64,000 nt of DNA from Aquatica leii. Taxonomy: Eukaryota; Arthropoda; Insecta; Coleoptera; Lampyridae. Positions 13,684 through 23,927 of the stretch are shown one piece after another. The DNA is taken from contig CM069435.1 of the NCBI GenBank assembly GCA_035610365.1, positions 4,242,001 to 4,306,000 on the forward strand. The letters are read 5' to 3'. Position 1 is the first letter of the stretch; each line of letters opens with the position of its first letter. The notes under the pieces are model-generated. The model was not told the DNA's origin. It did not search any database and saw only the letters and a program-made list of their open reading frames with translations. The position numbers and the translations under genes are program-made.

Positions 13684-14373
13684 CTATTTGAGAATCGTTT
13701 CCTCGTGTTTCTGTATTTTTATATTCTGGTTGTGTATGCTGCATATTTTTGCTTGTTGATCTTCACTGAGTTGTTGTACTTTGTAACTTGTACCATTAAT
13801 AATTAATTTGTTATAAACTACGTACGCCCTATTACCCTCTTGTCTAGCTTCTTTCATTTTTTCAATTAGAAATTTCCTTTCTTCTTGTATTTTCTTTGGA
13901 AAATCTTCTGTAATATAAATTTTTGTACCTTTTAGTTTTTTGGCTGCTTTTAGAATATCCATTTTTCTATTAAATGAACTTAATTTTACTAGGATCGGTC
14001 TATTTCGATTGGTGCTATAGTTCCCAAGTCTAACTACTTCATTTACTTCTATTTCCATATTCACCTGTATTTCCATGTGCAGAAACATACTATTTAATTT
14101 TTCTTTTAATTGTGATTCTACCTCGTCATCTAAATCTGGTATTGCTTGAATAATCATCTTAACTTTTCTTATTTCTCTTTCAAGCATGTTTATTGTTTCA
14201 TCTTGTTCTATAGTATATTTTTTAATTTTTTAATTTTTCTCTGTTAATTTGGTATGTTCTTTTTTAAGATTATCTAATTCAGCTTGTAGTGCATCAAGTT
14301 TTTGTTCCATGCGTACTTGTACTACTTCCATTTCTTCTAACTTTTTTAGAATTGCATCGACTTTATCTTCCAT
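13684..14373 (-). pseudogene. LINE ORF1: coiled-coil RNA-binding protein
   Basis: From the ATG at 14373 the frame encodes a Lys/Glu-rich heptad-like coiled coil (MEDKVDAILKKLEEMEVVQV and onward) for about 60 residues. Then comes an RRM-like centre (RPILVKLSSFNRKMDIL) and a basic C-terminal part (ITEDFPKKIQEERKFLIEKM, then NGTSYKVQQL). This is the architecture of L1-type ORF1p, an RNA chaperone that coats the LINE RNA. One in-frame TAA lies in the coiled coil near 14225; otherwise the 230-codon frame is open. The final TAA is near 13684, some 140-200 bases before ORF2. Confidence 0.75.
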
Positions 14374-15100
14374 TGCTATAATTATTTGCGTTAAACAATT
14401 ATTTATTTTATTTGATTTTCTTTAGTATTTATGCAATGACAATTGTAGTGTGTAGGGTGTGTTGCCTATTGTAAAATTTATTGTAGTATCCTTCCACGTT
14501 ATTTATTTTATTTAATATCCTTATCACTGTTTTAGTGTTCATGCAATTCTTATCCTTATTGTTAACTTTAATAACCTCGAAATTTTATGTTGATTGCAAA
14601 TTTATTTATTACTAACTAATTTTTCTTACTTTTTTTGTATTCTCCTACACTTCCATGCATTAACTATTTCACTTCTAACTATTCTCACTTAAATTTATTA
14701 CTCGATACGGCCCAATTCGGACTTTAATATCGGAGAATATTTTACTTCAACTTCGCGTTTAACGTTAGATTATTATTACCAAAAAACTAATACGAATATT
14801 AAAGTGAATATTTTGAATATGTTATAATGAATAAATGTAGGTTGTTTGTGTAAAGTATTTGTTAATTATTACAGTAAAAATATTGAAATAAACATAGTGA
14901 ATGTAAAAATTTATTGCACATAATTATAATTTGTTTAAGAAAATAACTTAAGAAAATACTAAATAATGATAATGGTAATAATAAGTGCTTAATATTTAAG
15001 AAAAAAATGTTTGACACTTTCTGTTTGTTTACCAAAAATAAACTATAAACTAATTATAATTCATTACATATATTTTCTTCTGATTCTGCACCTAAATTAA
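14374..15100. other. T-rich region, probable LINE 5' UTR then spacer
   Basis: Upstream of LINE ORF1 lies a T-rich stretch with loose internal repeats (TTTATTTTATTT followed by TATGCAAT or CATGCAAT near 14430 and 14550). It may be the LINE promoter/5' UTR up to about 14750. The rest is AT-rich sequence with nothing recognised. Confidence 0.4.
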
Positions 15101-15105
15101 ATACA

Positions 15106-15324
15106 AAAGTTCTTTAACTTTGTCTTCCAATTCCAGAATTTTACGTACTTTAGACCAACTTTTATTAAAAATATATCGATCGTAAGTGTAAATGAGCGTA
15201 TGCATTACATTTTCATTCGTAGATAATCGTGAACATTTTCTAGCATGATGTAAACGAAAATATTTATGAACTTTATATCTTGCTTCCTGGATATTTTCTG
15301 ATAACTGTCTTTTATATCTCTATG
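15106..15324 (-). CDS. Possible terminal exon of an unrecognised host gene
   Basis: On the minus strand, a TAG dinucleotide after a short pyrimidine-poor tract (AATCCATAG) is followed by about 71 open codons ending in TAG. The peptide starts RYKRQLSENIQEARYKVHKY, continues FRLHHARKCSRLSTNENVMH and ends with KVRKILELEDKVKELLYLI. It has balanced charged and aromatic residues, unlike the Phe/Ile-rich noise frames nearby. It is below the size of a stand-alone gene and begins at a plausible splice acceptor, so I read it as a candidate last exon or an eroded pseudogene piece. I do not recognise the family and found no second exon. It could equally be a decayed transposon fragment. Confidence 0.3.
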
Positions 15325-15593
15325 GATTAATATCTTGTGCACAGAAGCAGACATATAATAGTATACAATCCTTATTGACATAAGCTATCCTAACTTTTAA
15401 TTTAGTTAGTTTAATTTAGATTATCCACGTGTTTATGAAGCGTTGAAAGCAACATTTTAATTTTTCATCAATAAATACAAATAATAATTATTTGTGTCAC
15501 TAGTCCGGAAAGTACTATTTTGCGAGTATGAGCATATTTGTAGGCCGAGGCAAAGCATCAACTAATTTTATTTTATTTTTTTTATTTATATAT

Positions 15594-16297
15594 AACTAGC
15601 TGTACCCTGCCACGCTTTGCAGTGGCACATTGTGATTGAATGGTTGACATTCGTATTAATTAATAATTGCTAGTTTTAATGTAATTATATTTATATACAT
15701 TAAAAGTGAGGTTAATCCAAAATAAATAATATAATTACGTCCACGTGTTAGATGTAATAAAAAAGATATAACCACTCACTTCTGTTAGAAATCCACTTGA
15801 ATTATAATAAGACCTTTTATTTTGCCTGTCAGTTAATAATATTTTTACTGTCCATCTTTGATATAAAATATAACCTCTACTTACGATTTGGTGAAAGGCG
15901 CAGTTCGATCACAACACTATCACACCAAAAATTCTTGATTTAAGTGAATATTTAATTCAGATTGTATAATAATCAGAATCAGATGCAAATTTTTTTGTAA
16001 ATAAACAATGTAATTGGGAACGAAATTGTTTCTCATGTGACTGCGTCATTATTATTTCGGTTGTCATGTCAGCGAGTGTTTTCCTCGCTTATGGCAGATG
16101 GCGCGGTCACTGGTACACAGCTGATCGTTAAAAAAACTGTTTTCTCGCGGTCGCAGATATGTGACTGATGCAAAAAATAGATAAAAACAATCCTTGATGC
16201 GGATTTTATATCATGTTAATATTTCAACTCAATCGGTGCAGAACTTTTTGAGTTTTTGAAGCGTACACAAACCAACATAACATTTTTATATATATAG
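15594..16297. repeat. SINE-like / nonautonomous retroelement
   Basis: About 700 bases bounded by ACTAGCTGTACCCTGCCACG, which contains a GCCAC/GTGGC hairpin, and by the tail CATTTTTATATATATAG. The right part reads CTCAATCGGTGCAGAACTTT before TTTGAGTTTTTGAAGCG. That arrangement is familiar from short insect retroelements and LINE 3' ends of the RTE type. No coding capacity is seen. The assignment rests on pattern memory, not on a search. Confidence 0.45.
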
Positions 16298-17017
16298 ATT
16301 AAAGAAGCAATAACAAAATATGCGTCCGAAATAAACTTACTTTTTGCACATAAAGTTTGTTTATATTTGGCATATACCAATGATTCTAGGTTCCCTTGGT
16401 TTGTAACACTGGTTTTCATATCCATAACAGTTATTCTATTAGAATAACATGCTTTGGCTTTAGCTAATCTTCTATAAGATGATAGTATTGTACACCTCTT
16501 CTCATACAAGACATTCTTTATTATTTGATGTTTGCCTTTAGATGTGTTTAAATCTACGTATGTACTTAGTGTAGTAAACTAAACAAAAACAGCATTTTGA
16601 TTAGTTCCAATCGAATAGTAAGCGGTGAAAAATAAGATGTCTGTTTACCCCATTCAATATTCTTTCTTCCAAAAAAGGAATAACATCTTTTTGACGACCG
16701 GAGTATTGAGTTCGTTTTTTGGAAGATACGGAACAGAAGTTTTGCTGCCGACGCAGTATTACCATTACACTTAAGTTTAACTTTTTTTTTAAGCAAAAGG
16801 ATGGGTTTTATCAAAACTTTACAAAAAACAAAAAAGTTTGCGAATAAAATTTCTTGTCAAACACAATTTTTAAATAAAAACTAGAAAAAAAAATCCAGAG
16901 GATTTAACAGTGGAGGTACTCTAAAAATCTATCTTCTTTTGTTATTAAGTACTCATTACTTACAACTCATTACAACTACAAAAAATAATCAATTACATTA
17001 AATTAGTTTTGAAATTA
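16298..17017. other. Spacer, nothing secure
   Basis: AT-rich sequence with two minus-strand frames of 82-97 codons (16216-16509 and 16566-16814). Neither shows a domain. The second has a faint likeness to helix-turn-helix segments of insect transposases (NGNTASAAKLLF), too weak to call. Confidence 0.4.
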
Positions 17018-17021
17018 TTAA

Positions 17022-18917
17022 CCCTTAAACAGGCAAGGGGTTTAGGAGGAATGAGGAACAAAACATTTCATAAATTCTTTATTATATAGGTGTTAGAGAT
17101 CATTAAAAAAATATTTGTTTAATTTACCGCAAAAAAGATACAGTTAGTAGATATCCCTTAAGATACACTGCTCGTTCAGAGGTCCTTCATATGGTAATTT
17201 GTAAAGCAGATTCGTGAATTATTTCCGGTTACAATACATAACCGCAAGTTACACTTTTTACAAAAAACCGTCGTTCGGCCATTTTTGCAAAATTTGCACC
17301 TTTCCTTATCCACGAAAGTTGGAAAATGTCCCACTTGATCAAACCGTATGTCATTAGTGGGTCTAGCACTCACAGGAAGTTTAACTTTTTTGGATGGTTG
17401 TTCCATTGCAAAATCGGATTTTCGTATTAGTTTTGTAAGGCTTTCAGTTTTTATAGTGGACAAGGCTAAATGAATGCGAAATGATTTCAGGTTTTCATGT
17501 TTTTTGTTTCCAAATGCATTCATGTTTCTTCTATACAGAAGCTAAGTATTATTTATAGATATATCAATTAATTGGCTAAATATACTTGTATGGCGTTTTA
17601 TATAGGGCAATGAGCATGTTGGCCAAATCAACGCCGCCCATGTGAGTATTATATTGTTTTATAATTTGAGGACAATCAACGTCAACTTTTCTTTTTTCCT
17701 CTTTATTGTAACGTTTTACTTGAACCACAGGTTTGTGCGATACACAGGAGCTGGCGAGAGTAACACATTTTGTGTCTGCCCATTTCACTACCATCAAATG
17801 TTGTAGATCATGTGTAAATGAAAAAGTCATACACAATACCAGAGATTCCAGCCCGCACAAACATCTTGAATCCCTATTTTTTTGTTTTTTTTTTGCATGT
17901 ATTGGCGAAGATTTCCTGCTTTAGTTCCCTTATACAAAATCATCATTTCATCTATGGAGAATAGAGTTTCATGTTCAATGTGAGTACAATTCAATCTAAT
18001 CTTCTCAAGGAGGGGCCTTATTTTGAATAAACGGTGTCCATTTGCTTCTGTATTGTTGTCCTGGAAGTGTATTAGCTTTCGCAGTTTTTTAAATCTTTTC
18101 ACAGGCATTAAGTCTACAATAAGACTATATCGAGTATTCAATGAGTATATTTGGTACTTCTTCTCTTATATTTTGTCTTCTTCTATCTGATGTTCGTTGT
18201 TTTCGAAGAAGTTGAAGCAATATTTGAAAGTGGTATCCCATGGTCGCTACACCAGTCATCATTAGAAGAATCATCTTCAACTACTTCCAGGGGAAGTAAA
18301 CTCTCTGGTTCTAAGCGAGAATCTTAATTCATCTTGTCATCGTCCGAAGACGATCCAATATTATCAGATACATTTCCAGGCGGTAGCAATATTACGTAGC
18401 ATTCTTCTCTAATTTTTCGGCCGTAGAAACTTGTAGTGCTAATTTCAGCAAGCTGGAAAACACATTGCATTGCAGAGGTATATAAATGACCACAAAATTT
18501 GAAAATTAATATTTTCCGTTTTTGGGCAATGTGTACTGGAGGATACAAACAAATCAGAGCAAGTTTTCATTAGGTTAGAGACATGCAATTGTAAAACTTA
18601 ATTTTTTCATGCATAATTGAAAGCCTGTTACTGCCGTGGAAACCTCGATATTGATGAAAAAATCAAAATTTGATTATTTTTACAACTTTAGCACTTACCA
18701 TATTCATATTACTTGATTCCGCCATTGCACACACTAAGTAAATAACGTTTCTACGTTTACCGGTCGCGCACTGTACTACATCCCCACCTTTACAACCAGC
18801 CTCTTTGCTTATGTATCTTGTGAGATACGTCATCCGATTTGATTCAACTTGCAAAGGTTTAGTGTGGAAAATTTCCTATGTTAATGTATCTCCTGAGATA
18901 CATCGGCCGTTTATGGG
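17022..18917 (-). mobile_element. piggyBac-type DNA transposon, defective
   Basis: The ends are exact for the family: TTAA (17018-17021) then CCCTTAAACAGGC on the left, and GGCCGTTTATGGG then TTAA (18918-18921) on the right. This gives terminal inverted repeats of CCC(T/A)TAAAC(A/G)G type flanked by the TTAA target duplication. Inside, read leftwards, is a piggyBac transposase remnant. Subterminal palindromes GTATCT-N4-AGATAC occur at 18886-18901 and 18813-18828, with a degenerate copy near 17149-17166, and may be transposase-binding sites. At 1.9 kb it is shorter than a typical 2.3-2.5 kb autonomous copy because the centre of the gene is missing. Confidence 0.92.
17176..18548 (-). pseudogene. 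piggyBac transposase remnant
   Basis: DDE-type (DDE_Tnp_1_7) transposase of the cut-and-paste piggyBac family. An acidic N-terminal region (about 18240-18370, rich in Ser/Asp/Glu) precedes the catalytic core. The first catalytic Asp is in FSIDEMMILYKG near 17950, and the third is in HMGGVDLANML near 17620. The segment that should hold the second Asp (CDN-type motif) is absent: the frame passes from the AGWNLWYCV region straight to VVKWADTKCV near 17780, a loss of roughly 100 residues. After LALYKTPYKY there is a frame change, then the C-terminal Cys-rich zinc ribbon (CKFCKNGRTTVFCKKCNLRLC, 17230-17320). It cannot encode an active enzyme. Confidence 0.88.
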
Positions 18918-19403
18918 TTAATAAAAAAGTATTTTTTTTTCCAAATTTGAAGGCCTAATAACTTTATACCTGTGCATGCTAGACATAAGTTTATTTAAAT
19001 AATCGTCTTTATTTTATGCCTATTATTTATAGTTGTCATACTTCCCACATATTCTAACTCACATTTTTTTAAATGTAGCCCAACCTAAGTCAGAACTCAC
19101 GAGGCGCCACTGCAAACAGCTATCAAAAAGTTCTTAACAAGGAAAATAAAAGAAAACGTCTGAAATTTGCAAGACGTTACGTCGATGAACCGCTGCATTT
19201 TTGGAATTGTGTTGGTTTTACCGACCAAAAACTTTTAAAAGTTCAAATAAAGCACTTATAAAAGTGTTTCTACTCTCAAGAAATCGTAATGGAGTTAATT
19301 ACACAAACTTCAAAAAGTGTATCGAACACTTTTTAGTAAATATATGGAATTTTGGGTGAGTTTCCATGACCCAGGCTTTTATTAGGTGTTTAAGGGTAGT
19401 CTT

Positions 19404-19416
19404 AATACAGAAGGCT
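19404..19416. repeat. Target-site duplication of the R1-type LINE, left copy
   Basis: AATACAGAAGGCT here is repeated exactly after the LINE poly-A at 23235-23247. It marks the insertion point inside the Tc1-like gene. Confidence 0.88.
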
Positions 19417-19466
19417 CTCAGAAGTAGCCACTAGTCCGATAGTACCAAAACAATACATCTATAAAG

Positions 19467-20171
19467 ATGCAAAAACGAGCACCACAAAGGGCAAATATGG
19501 TAATCATTAATGATAAGGCAACTACAGATATAGAATCTGCTAAGGAGACAGAGAACGAAAGCGATAAATGGAAGACGAAAACCAGAGGTGACGTACTCCT
19601 GAAAGTATAGAAAGGCATAGGAAAGGCGGAACCGCTCAGAGCGAGAATAGCAGCTACGATGAGCAGAGAAGTCAAAACATTATTCACGGAAGGGCTAATG
19701 GAAATAAGAGATCTTGACTCCATTTCGAACGAGAGAGGAGTGATGAAAGCCATAGGGACAAGATACCCGACATCGAAAGCACGGACGAAGAAAATGTTCG
19801 GAACCACAAGGGGGCAACAAATTGCCCAAGTGCTGATGGATATAGAAACGGCGGAAGAAATTACTACCGACGTTCACCTACAAGTAAGATGGACATCATG
19901 CAGGGTTAGGGAGAAGAAAGAGATACTGAGATGCCGCAAGTGCTGGGAAACAGGACATATGTCGTGGGATTGCAAGGGGCCTGATAGAGGCAGCCTATGC
20001 TTTAGATGCGGCGAAGGAGGTCACCTTATCCAAGAATGCGACAGAGAGGAAAAATGTCCACTCTGCGAAACAATTGAAAAAGAGGCAAGGATAGGACATA
20101 GGGCCAACTCCAAAAACTGTAGCTACGAGAGAATCAGTATCAAACAGAGAGAAATTAAGACAACTGAATAA
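19467..20171 (+). pseudogene. R1-type LINE ORF1 (zinc-knuckle gag-like protein)
   Basis: From the ATG at 19467 (MQKRAPQRANMV) the frame runs 234 codons with one in-frame TAG near 19608 (LLKV*KGIGKA). An internal ATG at 19659 starts the open 170-codon part. The central region (RARIAATMSREVKTLFTEGL) is typical of R1/I-group ORF1. The C-terminal third has CRKCWETGHMSWDC, CFRCGEGGHLIQEC and a third Cys/His group (CPLC...GHRANSKNC), which bind nucleic acid in the LINE RNP. The start is short of the usual ORF1 length, so the N-terminus may be truncated. The stop codon TAA overlaps the ORF2 start as TAATG. Confidence 0.82.
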
Positions 20172-23054
20172 TGAAGATAAAAACTTTACAAATAAATTTG
20201 AATAATAGAAAAGTCGCTTATGACATGGCAAAACAAATTGCAAAAGAAAGAGACATAAACCTTATGTTGCTTTCAGAAATGGGTAGTCTTAGAGACAAGG
20301 ACATATTAAAAGATAAGAGTGAGAAAGCAGGCATCTGCATACTAAATAATAAGTTAGTTATAAGTACATGTGGGGCGGGTAGGTGTTTTGTGTGGGTTAA
20401 ATTAAGTAAGATAAGTGTTTTTAGTACCTATTTTCCTCCTAATGAAGACATTGAGGTTTTTAAAGCGGATCTTGAAGAACTAGCAAAGGCCATAAAATCA
20501 GCAGCAAAAAGAGGTGCACTAATTGGTGGCGATTTTAACGCCGCGTCTAGTACCTGGGGCGCAACACGAAACAACAAAAGAGGAAACATAGTAGAGGAAT
20601 GGATGGCTAGCCTAGACCTCATAACTCTTAACAGAGGAAACAAACCAACCTTCGAGAGAGGAAAACAAAAAACCTATATTGACCTAACATTGAGCACCAA
20701 CGATATGAAAGAGAGAATAACAAATTGGCAAGTCCTAGAAACGGAATCGCTCAGCGATCATCGTTATATCGAATGGATATGGGACGACACAAGGAGCAAT
20801 ATTCTAAAAGAGAAAACAACGGTAACTTCAACCTGGAACACTAATAAACTGAATAAAACAAGGCTGGAGCATATGGTAAAACAAACGGCAGAAGAAGACA
20901 TAAATACAGTAGATAAAATGACTAAATTCCTACGTCAACTATGTAAAGAAACTATGCCCATAAGAACAACAAATAAAAGTGGAGAATACTGGTGGAACGA
21001 AGAGATCAACTTACAAAGAAGAAGATGTATCAAAACAAGAAGGAATTACCAACACCAGATTAGGAAAGGTGATGAAGCTCAGGATGAAAAGAAAATACTA
21101 AAGGAGGAAAGAAAATAACTAACAGTGATGATCAAAAAAAGTAAGAAGGAGTGATGGAAAAAGATCTGCGACGAGCTCGATCAAGATATTTGAGGAAAAG
21201 GGTACCAGTTAATCTATAAAAAGATAAGAAAAAAAAATATAATTGCCTTGGATAATAAAAAAATGATAGAAATAATACAAAAACTATTTCCCGAAGAAGA
21301 TAAACTTAAAGAAAGGAACAGATATAAAAACCAGCTTTTGGATTTTGAACCAATATCTAACACGGAGGTGGAAGAGGCAGCAAAAAGACTTGCTACGGGC
21401 AAAGCTCCAGGACCTGGTGGAGTTCCTGCCGAGGTGGTAAAAGTAGTGGCTATACAAAGAGCACAGACCTGGACCAATGTGTTAAACTCGTGTCAGAGAA
21501 GGTAATTTTCCACTGTGCTGGAAAAAAGCAAACCTAGTACTAATACCAAAGGGAGAGACGAGCTCAACATATAGACCTATTTGTCTGATAGACGCTGCGG
21601 GAAAGATATTGGAGAGGGTACTGGCCGAGCGCCTCAAACATAAAATTGAAAAGAAGCTTGGCTTTAAAAAAGGGAGGTCAACAATAGACGCAATAAGAGT
21701 CGTGACGAAAGAAATAAAAGAGGCCAACACTGGGACATGGAGGACAAGGCAGGTTTGCCTAGTGATAGCAATAGATGTACAAAATGCCTTCAACTCGGCA
21801 TCTAGACGACAAATAATGAAGGCACTAGTGGAAATGAAGATACCAGGATATCTAATAAATATACTACAGAACTACTTGATAGATAGAAGCATACAGATAA
21901 ATGACTCGAAGGGAAGAAATATAGTACACAAAGTAACCTCCGGGGTTCCACAAGGTTCGGTCCTTGGGCCAATCCTATGGAATGTCATGTACGACGGAGT
22001 ACTAAGATTAAGTATGCCAGATGGGCTTAAACTGATTGGCATTGCAGATGATGTCACAATAGTTATAAGATCCAAACAGATACAAGAAGCAGTATATAGA
22101 ACAAAGATAGCAATGGAAACCATTAACACATGGATGGCGGAAAACGGACTAAAGCTGGTTCCAGAGAAAACAAAAGTAGGACTAATGACGGGACAAAGAA
22201 GAATCACAGCGCTAAATTTAGAACTACTAGGGCAAAAAATAATAACCCAGAAAAGTATCAAGGTCCTTGGTATAACCATTGATAAAAACCTCAGCTTCAT
22301 TGAGCACGTCAAGACGATAACAGATAGGGCTCTTACAATCGCAAACGCATTAAGGAGGATACTGCCAAATCATGGAGGAGCCAGATCATCAAAGAGAAAA
22401 GTTATAGCACACGCGGTAGATTCAATCGTATTGTACGGAGCAGAGATTTGGCAGGAAGCAATCAAATTTGGAACGGTAAATAAACGATTAGATAGGGTGC
22501 AAAGAATCCTAGCAATAAGAATTAGTCGAGCTTACAGAACCGTAAACACACAAGACGTTATGGTGGTTGCTGGAATCCCACCGCTACAGATCCTGGCTAA
22601 AAAAAGAAAAGATAAAATGGACACTAGTGCAACAATAGCGGAATGGCAAAAACAGTGGGAAAACAGAGAGTCATGGACAAAAAAACTGATTCCAAACATA
22701 TACTCCTGGATACACAGAAAACACGGGAAACTGAGTTACTATACGACGCAGCTGTTGACTGGGCACGGTGAAAATGGAGAATACTTACACAAAATTAAAA
22801 AAAGAGAAAATGACAACTGTGCGGATTGTAGTGAAAAGGATGATAAAGAACATGCAGTGTTTAAATGTAAAAGATGGAAGGAAGAAAGAAGGAAAATCGA
22901 AGAAAAGATAGGAGAAGAAATAAAAGCATCTAACATCATTAGCGTAATGTGCGAGAACGAGGATAAATGGAAAGAAATAGAAAGTTGGTACACAAAAATA
23001 GTCAAGAAAAGAGAGGAGGAAGCAAGAAAGAGAAAAAAAGAGATAAGTAACTAA
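20171..23054 (+). pseudogene. R1-type LINE ORF2: endonuclease + reverse transcriptase
   Basis: About 960 codons from the ATG at 20171 (MKIKTLQINLNNRKVAYDMA). The AP endonuclease shows GGDFNAASSTWGATRNNKRG near 20530 and SLSDHRYIEW near 20765. The RT shows APGPGGVPAE near 21415, GVPQGSVLGPILWN near 21960 and catalytic IADDVTIVIR near 22045. The C-terminus has the finger CADCSEKDDKEHAVFKC near 22845. Breaks are three in-frame stops between 21116 and 21195 (at least one a TGG-to-TGA type change) and one frame shift near 21500. From 21609 to the end it is open for 481 codons. The decay is light, in agreement with the intact target duplication. Confidence 0.88.
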
Positions 23055-23234
23055 GGAGACGGCTAATTGCCAAGCTAGCATAGCGAAGAATGCGAAAACG
23101 GTACCCTATGCTGGTGAAAAGGAGATGTGAGGAGAGGTTTTAGTGGGTAGGCCTTGCTAAGATGGCAAGGAGAATCTCACACACTCCCGCAGAATGCGGG
23201 AAGCCAATAAATGGTTTCCCCTCCTCAAAAAAAA

Positions 23235-23247
23235 AATACAGAAGGCT
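23235..23247. repeat. Target-site duplication of the R1-type LINE, right copy
   Basis: AATACAGAAGGCT directly follows the LINE A-run and resumes the Tc1-like reading frame (EGYLSTLNN). Confidence 0.88.
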
Positions 23248-23728
23248 ACTTAAGTACTTTAAACAACGTTATGCAGCTTTTTGTCCAAATTTTGTATCCG
23301 GAGATTGATTACATCTTACAACAGGTGAGTTTGGTTAATAATTAAAATGTTATTAATTTTTCTCTTATTCCAATATGTACGTCAAACAATAATCCAACAG
23401 TTACTCAGAATACAAACTAGTTATAGTCTTTTCAACTGTGATTAATTTTGTTCATTCTGTAAGGATAATGCCATCATACATGCATCCAGGTTGATGCCAA
23501 ACTGGGTACAGCAAAATAACTTGAACGTGTTACCGTAGTCAGCAAAAAACTTTGATTTCAATATAATAGAAAACGTTTGGCGTCAAGTTGTTTGTTTCAT
23601 CCGGGAGCAAGAGAGCGCCAATTTCATAACCAGGAACCGCGAACAACTAATTGCCGCTATTGAAAAAATACTTACCATTGTAAGCAGTTGCAGATCAAAA
23701 TTTCATTGTAACACACATGATGATTTGA

Positions 23729-23770
23729 CCCGAAGAAGCAGACACATTTTAGTCTGCGAAACGTCGCCAG
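23729..23770 (+). other. Hammerhead-like Penelope terminal motif, plus strand
   Basis: CCCGAAGAA is followed by a perfect 6-bp stem GCAGAC/GTCTGC with loop ACATTTTA, then CGAAACGTCGCC. This is the core-stem II-GAAAC arrangement found at Penelope-like element ends. It points opposite to the motif and the Penelope-like gene just to its right, so it may belong to a different, otherwise lost copy, or to an inverted terminal arrangement. Confidence 0.5.
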
Positions 23771-23850
23771 TAACAATATCCAAAGCAAATTAATTTGTTG
23801 CCAACCACCGACCTCCTATATATCTTTACTGAGATAAGAACGTTTTCCGG

Positions 23851-23890
23851 GCCAACGTTTCGCTCACTTTCGTAAGGGGCTTCATCAGGG
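23851..23890 (-). other. Hammerhead-like ribozyme motif of the PLE
   Basis: The minus strand reads CTGATGAAGCCCCTTACG then AAAGTGAGCGAAACGTTGG. It has the exact core CUGAUGA and GAAAC, an inner stem CUUAC/GUGAG closed by a GAAA loop, and a possible CGUU/AACG stem before UUC. Hammerhead motifs are known from Penelope-like elements. The outer part of stem II is asymmetric and I cannot draw a convincing stem I, so this is a motif call, not a claim of self-cleavage. Confidence 0.55.
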
Positions 23891-23927
23891 CGTGAGAGAG
23901 ATCGAAGAACTCAAGCAAGCAATCGAA

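Larger units (their letters stand above)
10480..14400 (-). mobile_element. APE-type LINE (clade uncertain), minus strand, decayed
   Basis: A non-LTR retrotransposon with two ORFs read right to left: a coiled-coil/RRM-like ORF1 (14373-13684) and an endonuclease/reverse transcriptase ORF2 (about 13543-10503). The pair is separated by about 140-200 bases. The RT tail has the pattern YGCESW...RRLSWWGHLQRM...RGRP seen in RTE-like and related insect LINEs. ORF1 looks more like an L1-type ORF1p, so I leave the clade open. The 5' UTR probably extends beyond 14400 into a T-rich stretch. I could not find a poly-A tail or target duplication, so the ends are approximate. Confidence 0.85.
19417..23234 (+). 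mobile_element. R1-clade-type LINE, plus strand
   Basis: A non-LTR retrotransposon of 3.8 kb with ORF1, ORF2, a 180-base 3' UTR and a short A-run (23227-23236). It is flanked by a 13-bp target duplication. ORF1 has three Cys-rich knuckles. ORF2 has an AP endonuclease, a reverse transcriptase and a C-terminal CCHC, without a recognisable RNase H. This is the R1-type layout. It is not in rDNA but inside a Tc1-like transposon, so it is not behaving as an rDNA-specific R1. The 5' UTR is only ~50 bases, so the 5' end may be slightly truncated. Confidence 0.9.
19060..23700 (+). mobile_element. Tc1-like transposon, decayed, split by an R1-type LINE
   Basis: Two halves of one Tc1-type transposase flank the LINE. 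The left half (about 19100-19330) reads NKENKRKRLKFARRYVDEPL then HFWNCVGFTDQKLLK, matching the Tc1 segment around the first catalytic Asp. Immediately right of the LINE comes EGYLSTLNNVMQLF. Further on (about 23540-23700) comes NFDFNIIENVWRQVVCFIRE, the usual SPDLNPIENVW region near the last acidic residue. The HTH N-terminus and clear terminal inverted repeats were not found, and several stops are present. The right end may be cut by the Penelope-type motif at 23729. Confidence 0.75.

Noticed and set aside
10999-13806. Several long plus-strand frames (10999-11583, 12467-12772, 13055-13507 and others)
   Set aside because: They are antisense shadows of the LINE ORF2 and ORF1 on the minus strand; their Phe/Leu/Ser-rich composition is that of complemented Lys/Glu codons.
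15898-15913. Possible RNA polymerase III B-box (AGTTCGATC) in the SINE-like repeat
   Set aside because: A single loose match without a correctly spaced A-box.
16216-16814. Two minus-strand ORFs of 97 and 82 codons
   Set aside because: The first overlaps the SINE-like tail; the second shows only a faint transposase-like segment. Neither can be supported.
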